Source: Toxorhynchites rutilus septentrionalis (taxonomy: Eukaryota > Arthropoda > Insecta > Diptera > Culicidae). Taken from it: a stretch of DNA of 64,000 nucleotides. The notes beneath the pieces are model-generated. The model had not been told where the DNA came from and ran no database searches. It was given only the letters and a program-made list of their open reading frames with translations. Location of the stretch: assembly GCF_029784135.1 (NCBI RefSeq), contig NC_073744.1, positions 103,957,766-104,021,765 on the forward strand, written 5' to 3'. Shown one piece after another: positions 42,263 through 51,942 of this stretch; the first letter of the stretch is position 1, and every line of letters begins with the position of its first letter. The position numbers and the translations under genes were made by a program.

Positions 42263-43291
42263 GAATAATCGTTACGGCAGCGGAGCGGGGATTTTTAAGC
42301 TGACTGGCTGGCTCAAGAATTACGCATGTGTGAGACTGCGACCAATGTTTCGTTCATTTTTTTCTTTTTCCTTTCCAATCGTGCTTCATTGTATTTCGCT
42401 GCTGCTGTGGTTGCCCGTTTTGGTCGGTACGATTTGAGGAGCACAAAATGGACCAATCAAAAATGGGCACATAGTGCATTTGGACAATGCTTGATATTTC
42501 ACAATTATTCAATTATTTATCTCAAGAAAAATGAAATGTTATTCGTTATGATAGATGCGTAGATATATTTCCTATCAATTGATGAAAAAACCTTTGCGAT
42601 CTATTGAGAAATGCTCGAGTTATAAGCGTTCCAAATCTTGCATTTTTTCCTACTTGTTCAGTGCCTAGATTTCCATTTCACCCCCTATATCTTCCGGTTA
42701 GACGTAGTCCTACGTCAAAAAACGGGTGGGTAATGTCGGGGACATAACCGGAGTGACGTAGGACTATACAAACGGGACAGCTTTTGCTAAATATATATTT
42801 CAAATATATTGTTTTATTTTCTTCTGCTACGTGAATACCTACCTATCTACCTGAAAAATGGATTAGTTTACTGTTTACTCTTCATGAACATGTTGGGGGT
42901 TCTGAAAAGAACCTTTGGTGTTGTGTTTTTGCGTTTTTTTTACAAACTTTTTTCTCGCTGTCTTATAGTTAATTCTTGATTTTTTTTCCGAAGGCTTTGT
43001 ACTTATTAAATGTTCAACGCCGGGCATCTTTCGTACAATCGTACAATCAAAATGATGACTGTGATAGGGGATGCATAGGTCATATGTCACTATCATATAT
43101 TTCACTATTGAGCACATTACCGTACCTTAAACTGTTTCCGTGTTTCGGAGACGAATGAATTGTAAGATTTGTAGTTTCCGCAAACAAAGTAAATAAAAAT
43201 GAAAAAGAACTGAGGTTTTGGAGACGAACTCTACGATCTGTCGAGAAATAAACGAGCTATAAGCGTTCTGAAAAACCAACAGTAAATACAT

Positions 43292-43343
43292 GGACGAATG
43301 ACCTTCGGATTAAAGCCCTTTAAAATAAGAACAGAGCAGCAGG
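43292..43343 (+). mobile_element. 52-bp hairpin retroposon
   Basis: Flanked by AAATACAT (43284-43291 and 43344-43351). It consists of GGACGAATGACCTTCGGATT-type hairpin sequence and a TTTAAAATAAGAACAGAGC tail. CR-A and CR-B keep only a deleted form of it (about 14262-14300). Confidence 0.65.
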
Positions 43344-43351
43344 AAATACAT

Positions 43352-43406
43352 AGAGGCGAATGAACTGCAAAGTTCAAAGCCTCTTAAAAACAAAGAAAGA
43401 AGAATA
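43352..43406 (+). mobile_element. 55-bp hairpin retroposon
   Basis: AGGAAATACATAG at 43341-43353 is repeated at 43407-43419. Between is a hairpin AGAGGC...GCCTCT and the tail TTAAAAACAAAGAAAGAAGA. CR-A has the empty site at about 14299-14312. It has the same start and length as the insertion at 13498 but lies at an unrelated place. Confidence 0.8.
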
Positions 43407-43761
43407 AGGAAATACATAGCTCATCATGTTGCTCCTTAGTTATTTTTCTATACAATGCAGATGTAACGTCATTCATTTTTCAACATCAGTTATCAACGAA
43501 AGAAAGCAGTTCTTGCTACCGAGAAAATTCGTTAATGCCATCCTGTATACAATGTGTTGTAATTTGAAGCCATTTTTAATTCGGAAACCATGCATGAGTT
43601 TGTGAAAACTGAATGATTAATTTAAAAGACCCCAACTACCAATAAGTTCAAGAACAAGATAAACAAAATAAATCAGTTTATATTATATGTCATATTTTGT
43701 CTCTTTAGAATGCATTGGTATTGTGAAAAACTTTCAATAACTCTTCTTTGAAAGGTTTAAT

Positions 43762-44050
43762 GGCCCTGAAAAGCGCCGTGTTTTACGGTGGCTGGTTTTG
43801 CCACCAAAGCAGTCTGTATAAACAAACTTTTTCCTTCTTCTACCTGCTTCCGTTTTGCGATTGCGTTTGCCACTCGCTGAAACTAGTTGTTGCCACCGAA
43901 CCGAATGTGCTCTGTTCTGTTCGGTTTTGCGGGTTTTTTATTGTTGTGAGCAGCTTTGCAAGCCAACTCGAGCACTCCGGCGGCCGAAATTCTATAACCG
44001 CTATTAGGTATACTGGTGCTCCGGCACCAATCCGTTGATGGGATGTGATG
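43762..44050 (-). pseudogene. Histone H2A pseudogene 1, CR-C
   Basis: This copy keeps RIGAGAPVYL(I)AVIEF in one frame, the clearest H2A match of the three, then runs into a frameshift. Stem-loop remnant GGCGCTTTTCAGGGCC at 43762-43777. Confidence 0.83.
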
Positions 44051-44453
44051 TGAAACGATGCCACACAACCACACTGATTTACGGTTTGAAAGAGAATGAT
44101 ATATTTTTCTTTTTTTTTTTCACTTAAATTCTTTTTATTTCTTAATTTGGTTTACATTATAATAAAGTACTACATATCAAGTGATCAACCTAGGGTTCTA
44201 CATCTTTAAGTTGCAATGTCAAGTTTTGTAATGATTTGTATCATACACATTATTCGATTGTTTCATATTCCTATTGTAAAATCATGCCTAAACTTTTCTA
44301 GTTTTTTGTTACCTTTTTTTTACCTAAATCTAACTTATAAGATACCCTCCCCAAATTATTTACATTATCCCAACTTACACTACTTATCTAACTGGAAATA
44401 AATATATCTACCCAAACCCAAAGCCGTTACCTTGAAAGGTAACGACTATAAAG

Positions 44454-47123
44454 TCAGGTAGCATAATCATACAGATTTTGTATTATTTCGTGTGTTGAGA
44501 GAGCGCAACTCTGTTCAAACTTCATACAATTGTTATTGATAATTTCATCCAAGGTTTTAATCCCGGCCAGCTGATGTATCTCCGAATTTCGCGTTCTGGG
44601 AGGAGTGTTTAGAATCATATGAAGAATTTTGTTTTGTATGCGTTGAAGTTTTAATTTTTGTGTTGGAGCACAGCACTCCCAAACGGGCATCGCATATGCG
44701 ATAACTGGAAATATTATTTGTTTGTATACTGCAAGTTTATTCGTTAGAGATAATCGAGAGTATCTATTGATCAGGGGATACAATGACCTGATTAAAATGT
44801 TGCATCTTGTGTCTGTTTTGTCAATGTGTGCTCTGAAGGTAAGCTTTCGATCGAAAGTTAGACCCAGATACACTACTTCTGAAGACCATTCAATACTATT
44901 GCCATTAAGACTGACTGTCATATTTTGAGGAGGAACAAGCTTTGGAGTGTTCTTGTGGGGAAACAATATAACTTGTGTCTTTGCGGCATTTATGCATATT
45001 TTCCAATTATTGAAATATCCAGACAAAGCGTCTAACCCTCTTTGAAGTTTAGATCTTAGTTCTGTGATACTTCTGCCCTTGTAAATGATGGCAGTGTCAT
45101 CTGCAAATAGTGACAGTTTCCCATCAGATGGGAGTACGGGAATATCTGAGGTGTAGATATTGAAAAGAATTGGTCCCAAGATGGATCCTTGAGGAACACC
45201 TGCATTCACAATGAATTTCTCCGATGAAATATTTTTTCTAGAAACATTGAACGCTCTATCAGAAAGATAATTTTTGATAATTTTTATCAAGTATGTAGGA
45301 AAACCAAAGTTCTGAAGCTTGTAAATGAGACCATTATGCCAAACACTATCAAATGCTTTTTCAACATCAAGAAGTGCCATGGCAGATGATTTTGAAACTG
45401 ACTTGTTTCGTTTGATTATGTTGTATACTCTACGAAGCTGGTGAATGGTAGAGTGGCCTTTTCGGAATCCAAACTGCTCATCCAAAAATATATTGTGCTC
45501 ATCTGCAAAAGCAAGAATGCGTGTTAATATAATTTTTTCGAATACTTTCGAAAATGCTGGGAGAAGGCTAATTGGTCGATAGCTCTTTGAAGAAGAAGGA
45601 TCTTTTCCGGGTTTTAGTATCGGGATCACTTTTGCCAACTTCCAACTCGAGGGGAAGTAGCCAAGTGATAGACATCTGTTGAAGACAGAAGTCATAATTT
45701 CATATAAGTTGTTACTAAGATGTTTCAACTCAATGTTAAATATACTATCGAAGCCGGGGGCCTTCATATTCTTCAACGAGCGTATAACCGAGATAACCTC
45801 TGCAGTCGAGATGATTTCATTCTCTTGAGGTACAGAATGAATATTGTCAATAGCCCTTACAGTATCATTCGCCGAAGCTTCAAATGGACTTGTAATGTTC
45901 TGGACAAGATTGTGTGAACTAGCGAAATGGTTGCCAATTGCATTAGCCTTTTCGGCAGGTGTTATCAATCGTTCTGAATTGTCAGGTTGTAGAAGAGGAG
46001 GAATAGGATTAGACTTGGTCTTGAGAATTTTAGCGAGCCTCCAAAATGGCTTGGAGTTATTCGGAAGTTTACTTATATCTTTTGCGAATTTTTTGTTACG
46101 GAGATCAATCATTCTGGTCTGGATAACCTTGGTTAACTGATTATACTGTCGTTTCCTCTCTCGAATACCAGTACGTTGGTACTGTCTTCGATAGAGGTTC
46201 CGAAGTCTAATTAAATGTTTAGTAATTGGATCAATTTGAACAGAGTCACTCACCTGAATCGTTTCTGGGATGTGGTTTTGGCGAGCCTCAATAACTGCAG
46301 TTTGAATATAGCTGACTGTTGTTTCGATATCTTCGGGAGATTCAAGAGGCTGATCGAGATCTATATTGTTGTCGATAAGCTGCTGGAATTCCACCCAATT
46401 CGCACGATGATAGTCTCGTCTACATTGTGGCCTCCTGACTACGACATTCACTCCCAATTCAACCATCACTGGGAAGTGATCCGAACTCAACTCGTTAAGG
46501 GCAATAGGATCACCGATGTGGCGATCCATGTTGGTAATGAAGAAATCAATGATGGAATGTACTCCAGAACGAGAAATTCGAGTGGGGGTTGCTGGACTAA
46601 GAATCCTGTAGTACCCACACTGTAGATCATCGTTTAGAGTCACTCCATTTTGATTCCTCCTTTGGTTTCCCCAGGACTGATGTCGAGCATTAATGTCCCC
46701 GCCGATAACGTATTTCGACTGCCTTCGTGTTAGCTTGATGATATCGTTTTTAAGAAGCAACGCCGAGCCATCTCTGATTGACGTTTGCTTGGGATAGTAG
46801 ACCGCAATCACGATAATAGGCCCAATCGATGTTGTGATTTCCGCTCCTATAGCTTCGATGATGTTGAGTTTCAGGCACGGCAAAAGTCGATATCTGATGT
46901 TATTTCTGATGGCTAGAGCAACACCTCCTCCACCAGAACTAGTACGATCCATTCTCAATAGACGATAATTCGGAACCCGAAGGTTAACATTCGGTTTAAG
47001 ATGCGTCTCGGTAATGATAGCTACGTCGATGCTGTTTGTCACTAAGAAGTCAGTGAATTCGATGACCTTACTCTTGAGAGAGCAGGCATTCCAATTAATT
47101 AGCCTGAGAGATGACCGATCCAT
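44454..47123 (-). CDS. Jockey-type ORF2: endonuclease and reverse transcriptase
   Basis: 889 residues, complete. Endonuclease: LINWNACSLKSKVIEF, IITETHLKP, GGDINARHQSWGNQRRN, ELSSDHFPVMVELG. RT: KVIPILKPGKDPSSSKSYRP, EQFGFRKGHSTIHQL, LLDVEKAFDSVWHNGL, GVPQGSILGPILFN, FADDTAIIY. A basic C-terminal region follows. The ATG (47123-47121) lies 29 nt before the end of the ORF1 frame. No stop or frameshift is visible. It corresponds residue by residue to the broken ORF2 at 7848 and shows what that copy has lost. Confidence 0.94.
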   Translation of the reverse strand: MDRSSLRLINWNACSLKSKVIEFTDFLVTNSIDVAIITETHLKPNVNLRVPNYRLLRMDRTSSGGGGVALAIRNNIRYRLLPCLKLNIIEAIGAEITTSIGPIIVIAVYYPKQTSIRDGSALLLKNDIIKLTRRQSKYVIGGDINARHQSWGNQRRNQNGVTLNDDLQCGYYRILSPATPTRISRSGVHSIIDFFITNMDRHIGDPIALNELSSDHFPVMVELGVNVVVRRPQCRRDYHRANWVEFQQLIDNNIDLDQPLESPEDIETTVSYIQTAVIEARQNHIPETIQVSDSVQIDPITKHLIRLRNLYRRQYQRTGIRERKRQYNQLTKVIQTRMIDLRNKKFAKDISKLPNNSKPFWRLAKILKTKSNPIPPLLQPDNSERLITPAEKANAIGNHFASSHNLVQNITSPFEASANDTVRAIDNIHSVPQENEIISTAEVISVIRSLKNMKAPGFDSIFNIELKHLSNNLYEIMTSVFNRCLSLGYFPSSWKLAKVIPILKPGKDPSSSKSYRPISLLPAFSKVFEKIILTRILAFADEHNIFLDEQFGFRKGHSTIHQLRRVYNIIKRNKSVSKSSAMALLDVEKAFDSVWHNGLIYKLQNFGFPTYLIKIIKNYLSDRAFNVSRKNISSEKFIVNAGVPQGSILGPILFNIYTSDIPVLPSDGKLSLFADDTAIIYKGRSITELRSKLQRGLDALSGYFNNWKICINAAKTQVILFPHKNTPKLVPPQNMTVSLNGNSIEWSSEVVYLGLTFDRKLTFRAHIDKTDTRCNILIRSLYPLINRYSRLSLTNKLAVYKQIIFPVIAYAMPVWECCAPTQKLKLQRIQNKILHMILNTPPRTRNSEIHQLAGIKTLDEIINNNCMKFEQSCALSTHEIIQNLYDYAT

Positions 47124-48319
47124 GGTTATAATAAAAGTGTAGCATGACTTGCACTTGTTCCTGTTGGTTGCGACAACTTCTAGTCTGTCGATCTAGTTCA
47201 AGAAACAGGGTTGCAAGTTCCTGCATGCTATAAAGCTCCTCAGTAGAAGAGGAATGAGGTGAAGGTTTTGGTGTAGGTGGTAAACCAATAGCTGCAACCT
47301 TACTATAGCTCGGTTGCTCCTTTTTTGGCTTTTCGCTAGTAGAGGCCGTTTGGGGACGACCTGTAGGAAGTGGAAGAGGAGGAAGAACAGGAATCGTGCG
47401 AGAAACCATTGGAGGGAACTCCTTGTCAGTAAGTTCTGGAACCTTCTTCCTATTCTGTGTTTTATCAGTAGCTTGCTTCCGGATACGTTTAAAATCCGTA
47501 CGTTTTGTGCAGCTACGGCTGGTGGCTTGGTGACTTTCGCCACAGTTAACGCACTTGCGAGGTTCTTCCTCTGGAAGGCTGCAAGTGCTTGTTAAGTAGT
47601 CAGCAGCACACTTGCCACAACGAGTTTTCATGTGACAGTTTCTTGTTCCGTGTCCAAAACCAATTTGAACATTGCGTTACATCCCGATGTTGAGGTTTGT
47701 ATCGGTCCCATTGTACCGAGATGTTGAAGATCTCACTGATTTCTCTTAGGCGAGTTATGTTGGCTGATCCTTTCTTGAAGTGGATCAGGTACAAAACATG
47801 GGTATTCCATGTTTGTCTTATGCATGGTGTCTTATGCCGAGTCATCCGATATACAGCCAACGGCTGAATATTGTATGATTGTTCCAGATCTTTTTTAATA
47901 TCCTCCAACTCAATAGCAGGAAGACCTCGCAACACCACCTTAAATGGTTTTTCAGACGGCGTATCGTGAGTGTAAAACTCATGATTTTTTGATTTCAGGT
48001 ATGATCCAATTATTTTATATTGCTCCAGGTTGGGACTAGTGATTTTAATCCCGATGCTGCATATTTTAAAAACTGGCTGCAATTTCAGCGCCAGCAGTTC
48101 AGACCTCAAAGTTCCTATATCTCTCGATGTTGTAAAATAAGGTGGTACTTTCACCTTTTTCTCAACATCTACTTTCCTGGTAGTTGGTTCCTCCTCGGTA
48201 TGGCCATCCAATAAAGCATAGCGGTTCCTTTCTAATATTGGCTCCTTGCCGGTGTCCGATCGATGTCGTCTGTTGGTGCCATGTGGTATGCCTGGGTCGG
48301 TTGACCGGGTTTTCCCCAT
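47095..48319 (-). pseudogene. Jockey-type ORF1, one frameshift
   Basis: The first part, from ATG 48319, carries FYTHDTPSEKPFKVVLRGLPA and the conserved ORF1 core. The frame is lost inside the first cysteine knuckle (about 47665-47680), where roughly five bases are missing compared with the sister element, and the second Cys of CSNC reads Trp. The following frame (47631-47095) holds FGHGTRNCH-like residues, CGKCAADYLTSTC, CVNCGESHQATSRSC and a Pro/Ser-rich tail. Confidence 0.88.
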
Positions 48320-49274
48320 TGTTGTAGTCCTCAAGGGCAGACAGGTAGTTGATGAATCGCAGGTAGACAATCTGAAAAGAGAAATTAAAAGCTTTTTTAA
48401 AAATCAGGTAATGAATGGAGCTCCAAACACGTCCGTCTCTGTCGACGGTCGGAGTGGAATGATGATATATTTTTCAGCGGATCCGCGCCTTTTGTACTCT
48501 AGCGGTACACACTCACAGGATAGAGACAAATCAGCAGACTAAGCCAAAGGGGCGAGTCCAACGAGACGAACGAAAGTGCATTAAAAGGCAGCGATGGCAA
48601 AAAAATACATTCATTACGATTTGTTCGCTCGTTGGATTCACATGCAGGCTAAAAAGGGTCCTTTTCAGGATCACAAAATTATCTTTAATCTAAAGAGTTT
48701 ATTGTTTTGTTATCACTCGATATCCCCATCTTGTTCGGCTAAACCTTCCTGTTTAGCGATTGCGTTTGCCACTCGCCACAGCTTTCACAGTTGGAAAATT
48801 TCTTCCCATCCAGCTTTGTGACATGTTGTACAGTAAATTACATTTAATGCGACGTGCCGAAACACCACTCAGTGTCGCATTGGAGGCGGTTTTAACCTGT
48901 AATTGAACATTTGCGATGACAGTGGTACAGTGTCGACTTTCGGTGTGGGGTCATAATTTGGACCTCGAACTTTATGTTTACAAAAATGTCTAACTAAATA
49001 TGTCGCATTACAGGTCCGTCCAATTAGCTGAATGTCGAGCTAAATGTAAATTACTGTACTTTCAATCTAGAAGCAATTTAAAAATTGATGAATATTGAAT
49101 AATCGGGAAAGTCCCCAACCATAAATAAGCTCAGAACAACTGCCAAATTCACATACTCATCATATACTGGCAAACAAATTATGAAAAAATCAATTTGTGT
49201 TTTATTATTATTTTTGATATTATTTTAGAAAGCATTGAACTGTATTTCGTAAACTCTTTTTTGAAAGGTTTAAT

Positions 49275-49724
49275 GGCCCTGATAAGCGCCGTGTTTTATG
49301 GAATTTTAGAAAACTTAGTACTCGTGGTTTTGAAAAAAAAAAACATTTCGAACGCCCACGATGCCGCCTTATTCTGGATTTGCCACCAAAGCAGATTGTA
49401 TAAAGAACAAACTTTTTTCTTCTGCTACCAGCTGCCGTTTTGCGATTGCGTTTGCCACTCGCTGCAACTGCTTGTTGTTGTCTTGATGTCCACCGAACCG
49501 AATGTGTTCTGTTCTGAATGCGGGTTTTCTTATCGTCGCGAGCAGCTTTACCAGCCAACTCGATCACTTCGACGGCCGAAACTATATAACGCCGGCTAGG
49601 TGGACTGGTGCACTGGTACTAACGCGCTCGGCCTAGCTACCCTTGCGGGGAACTCCAGATCAACACGGTTCGAGCGGGATTTTGCCTTTCCCTTCACTTT
49701 TCCTCCTTTACCATGTCCAGACAT
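49275..49724 (-). pseudogene. Histone H2A pseudogene 2, CR-C
   Basis: Start codon at 49724-49722 with [18 protein letters not shown], later APVHLAGVI and EVIELAGKAARDDKKTRI, the best-preserved H2A core in the window. Stem-loop remnant at 49275-49290. A TTAAAAAT box lies at about 49823 on the minus strand, with no retroposon between it and the start codon, so this copy keeps the original promoter spacing. Confidence 0.87.
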
Positions 49725-50241
49725 GGCTGCTTGGGTTGGTTTGTTGAAGTGATTTGATGCGAACCGATGTGGTGTACGGTTTGAAAGAGAATGATCGTTA
49801 CGGCAGCGGAGCGGGGATTTTTAAGCTAACTGGCTGGCTCGAGAATTACGCATGTGTGAGACTGCGACCAATGTTTCGTTCATTTTTTTCTTTTTCCTTT
49901 CCAATGGTGCTTCATTCTATTTCGCTGCTGCTCTGGTTGCCCGTTTTGGTCGGTACGATTTGAGGAGTACAAAATGGACCAATCAAAAATGGGCACATAG
50001 TGCATTTGGACAATGCTTGATATTTCACAATTATTCAATTATTTATCTCAAGAAAAATGAAATGTTATTCATTATGATAGATGCGTAGATATATTTCCTA
50101 TCAATTGATGCCAAAACCATTGCGATCTATTGAGAAATGCTCGAGTTATAAGCGTTCCAAATCTTGCATTTTTTCCTACTTGTTCAGTGCCTAGATTTCC
50201 ATTCACCCCCTATATCTTCCGGTTAGACGTAGTCCTACGTC

Positions 50242-50815
50242 AAAAAAAAAAGCCGCTCCACAAACCGTAATCCCCTTCTTATTGAAGTGATGATGTTGCT
50301 TCACCTGTTATACATTGATATAAGCGCCTTGGGATTACGATCCCAATATTACACAAAGGCAGTCAACTTGAAGGAATGAAATGTCAAATGAGGGGCTCAG
50401 AATGCAAGGGGTGTAAGTGACTTGATCGATTTCTCTTCATCAACTTTTTATTTAGTTAATAACTCCACTGCAAAAACTTTCCAATTTAACTTTGCTATAG
50501 AATCCGATAGATGAGGTTCCGACCTATTTTCTACATTGGTAAATACAGCTGGGAATGTATTTGCAGCTAAGTTATGACCCAAAAAGAGAGTCGATGTAAA
50601 GAAATCGATCAAATCACTTACACCCCTTTCATTCTAAGCTCCTCAAATATTCTCCCATGGGAATCGTATGGTAGCATTCACATACACAATCACCGGCAAC
50701 TTTGACGTCGGCAAAATAAGTCCAATGGAATAGTTGACGGGACGGTGACGGTGACGCTGTATGTGTAGCGCACTTTAGAGTTCCCGCGAACATGAACGTG
50801 AACAAACACATTTTT
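50242..50815. other. Unassigned spacer with an inverted pair
   Basis: No coding signal. Phrases near 50375-50430 (GAGGGGCTCAGAATGCAAGGGGTGTAAGTGA) and 50605-50650 (TCACTTACACCCCTTTCATTCTAAGCTCC) are inverted copies, about 200 bp apart. They may be ends of a small inverted-repeat element. Confidence 0.45.
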
Positions 50816-51610
50816 GACCTAGGACTACGTCTAACCGTTCAATATAGGGGTCCATTTCAATAACTCGATGTGAAAAAGTGTTCAGTTTTTGAAAGTTAAT
50901 ACCTCTTCAACTAATGAATGGATTTTGATCCCCAATACACACATTAATAGAAAATATCCTCAGCAATTGTTTACATGCTATATATAACGGTTTTCAGCTC
51001 ACATAAAGTTCAAATTGATGAAAAATTGGAAGAAAGAAATCCCTACTTTCCCATACATTTTGTCTGTGCTCCCGCAGCGAACACCTATTCATACAATCAA
51101 CCACGGAGACGGGCGAAACGTATTGACAAGGGGAAGGTGGAGGACAAGAAAGAAATTACAAATAAATATAGGCGGCGCCAAAACGTAAACTATATGGCTA
51201 TATAAAGAGAGCGATGATGGTGCTTGGCCACAATCTATCATCGGACGCCAAGCAGGAAAGACACCGAGGAGCGATTGTGAACGCAAAAACGCTTTTTTTT
51301 TTCATTATGTGTCGTTTTAATTTGAGCGCTCGCACTGTATAAAAGAGCGCGGTGATTGTCCTTGGCTTCATTCTATCACCGGACGCGATTTGATTTTCAG
51401 CATAAGAGATATCGATGCATTTGCAGGCGATGTATGCAGTGCGATACCGCAAGAGGTAGAGACAGGAGTTTCTATGGGATGTGGAGCAGGAGAGCCTAAT
51501 CGCTTACCGAAGTGTGTTAAAAGCGGTGAAAGCGTCGCGCCGGGTGAAGGGAAGGCTAATCGCTCTCGATTTGATAGTCTGGTGGAGTTTTTAAACGGTT
51601 TTATTTAGCT
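50816..51610 (+). mobile_element. Type-3 palindrome-headed module
   Basis: Head GACCTAGGACTACGTC (one change from the palindrome) at 50816-50831, then TAACCG, ATATAGGGGTCC, GTGAAAAAGTGTTCAG, TTAATACCTCTTC, TATATATAACGG. The same leader occurs inverted at 32834 downward. Downstream are two TATA-type promoters and a short GC-richer region (51450-51600) with no recognised protein. The right boundary is uncertain. Confidence 0.5.
51199..51385 (+). promoter_or_regulatory. Two tandem TATA-type promoters in the type-3 module
   Basis: TATATAAAGAGAGCG at 51199 and TATAAAAGAGCGCGG at 51338 are each followed by TGAT-GT-CTTGGC, then CTATCA-CGGACGC. The whole ~60-bp cassette is duplicated 137 bp apart. 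A third, inverted copy lies at about 31130-31180. Confidence 0.5.
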
Positions 51611-51614
51611 GTAA

Positions 51615-51942
51615 CAAGTTTGTTTGTTTGTATATAATTTGTTTGTCTATAGCGCTGTTTCACATTAATAGAAATTTTACCCTTCTACTGTTTACTGTGA
51701 CCGATTGATCTGAAATTTGGAACATACATTTGTCTCTTCAGTCATTATAAAATTGCGTATTTCATGATCTTGAACATCCAAGATGGCGGCCGCTACGAAA
51801 TGGCGGATTACAGATTTTCTCAAAACTCTATCAATATGGGTATCAAATGAAGGGGTTGATTAGTAGAATACAGGTATTTATGAAGAATAAAAACTCAAAA
51901 TGTCTGCCACCACAAAATGACGGATTACATATTTTCTCAAAA
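51615..51942. other. Unassigned spacer
   Basis: No gene. Two copies of a phrase with AAATGGCGGATTACA or AAATGACGGATTACAT-TTTTCTCAAAAC (near 51800 and 51915) form a short direct repeat next to the truncated type-1 head. Confidence 0.45.

Larger units (their letters stand above)
35961..42717. mobile_element. Composite repeat CR-B
   Basis: Same left end (ACGGGTGGGTAATGTCGGG) and same right palindrome (42701-42716) as CR-A, same internal order. It carries a short, unexpanded type-1 module, the mariner relic, two H2A pseudogenes, both ~200-bp hairpin retroposons and a private SINE. Its right end is separated by about 5 bp from the left end of CR-C, in direct orientation. Confidence 0.65.
44110..48461 (-). 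mobile_element. Jockey-clade non-LTR retrotransposon in CR-C
   Basis: Flanked by ATGATATATTTTTC at 44096-44109 and 48462-48475; CR-A (about 14902) and CR-B (about 40441) show the uninterrupted phrase. The A tail is the T run 44110-44120. ORF2 is intact, ORF1 has one frameshift. It is a different subfamily from the element at 6418, with clearly alignable but diverged proteins. Confidence 0.92.
42722..50241. mobile_element. Composite repeat CR-C
   Basis: Left end ACGGGTGGGTAATG at 42722, right palindrome at 50226-50241. It lacks the type-1 module, the mariner and both ~200-bp hairpin retroposons, and so preserves their empty sites. It carries two private 52-55-bp hairpin retroposons and a Jockey LINE. 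Without the LINE it is about 3.15 kb, the best estimate of the ancestral composite unit. Confidence 0.65.

Noticed and set aside
51456..51608. H2A-like protein start in the type-3 module
   Set aside because: The GEGKANRSR phrase resembles GKAKSRSNR only loosely, with no further H2A residues and no stem-loop nearby.
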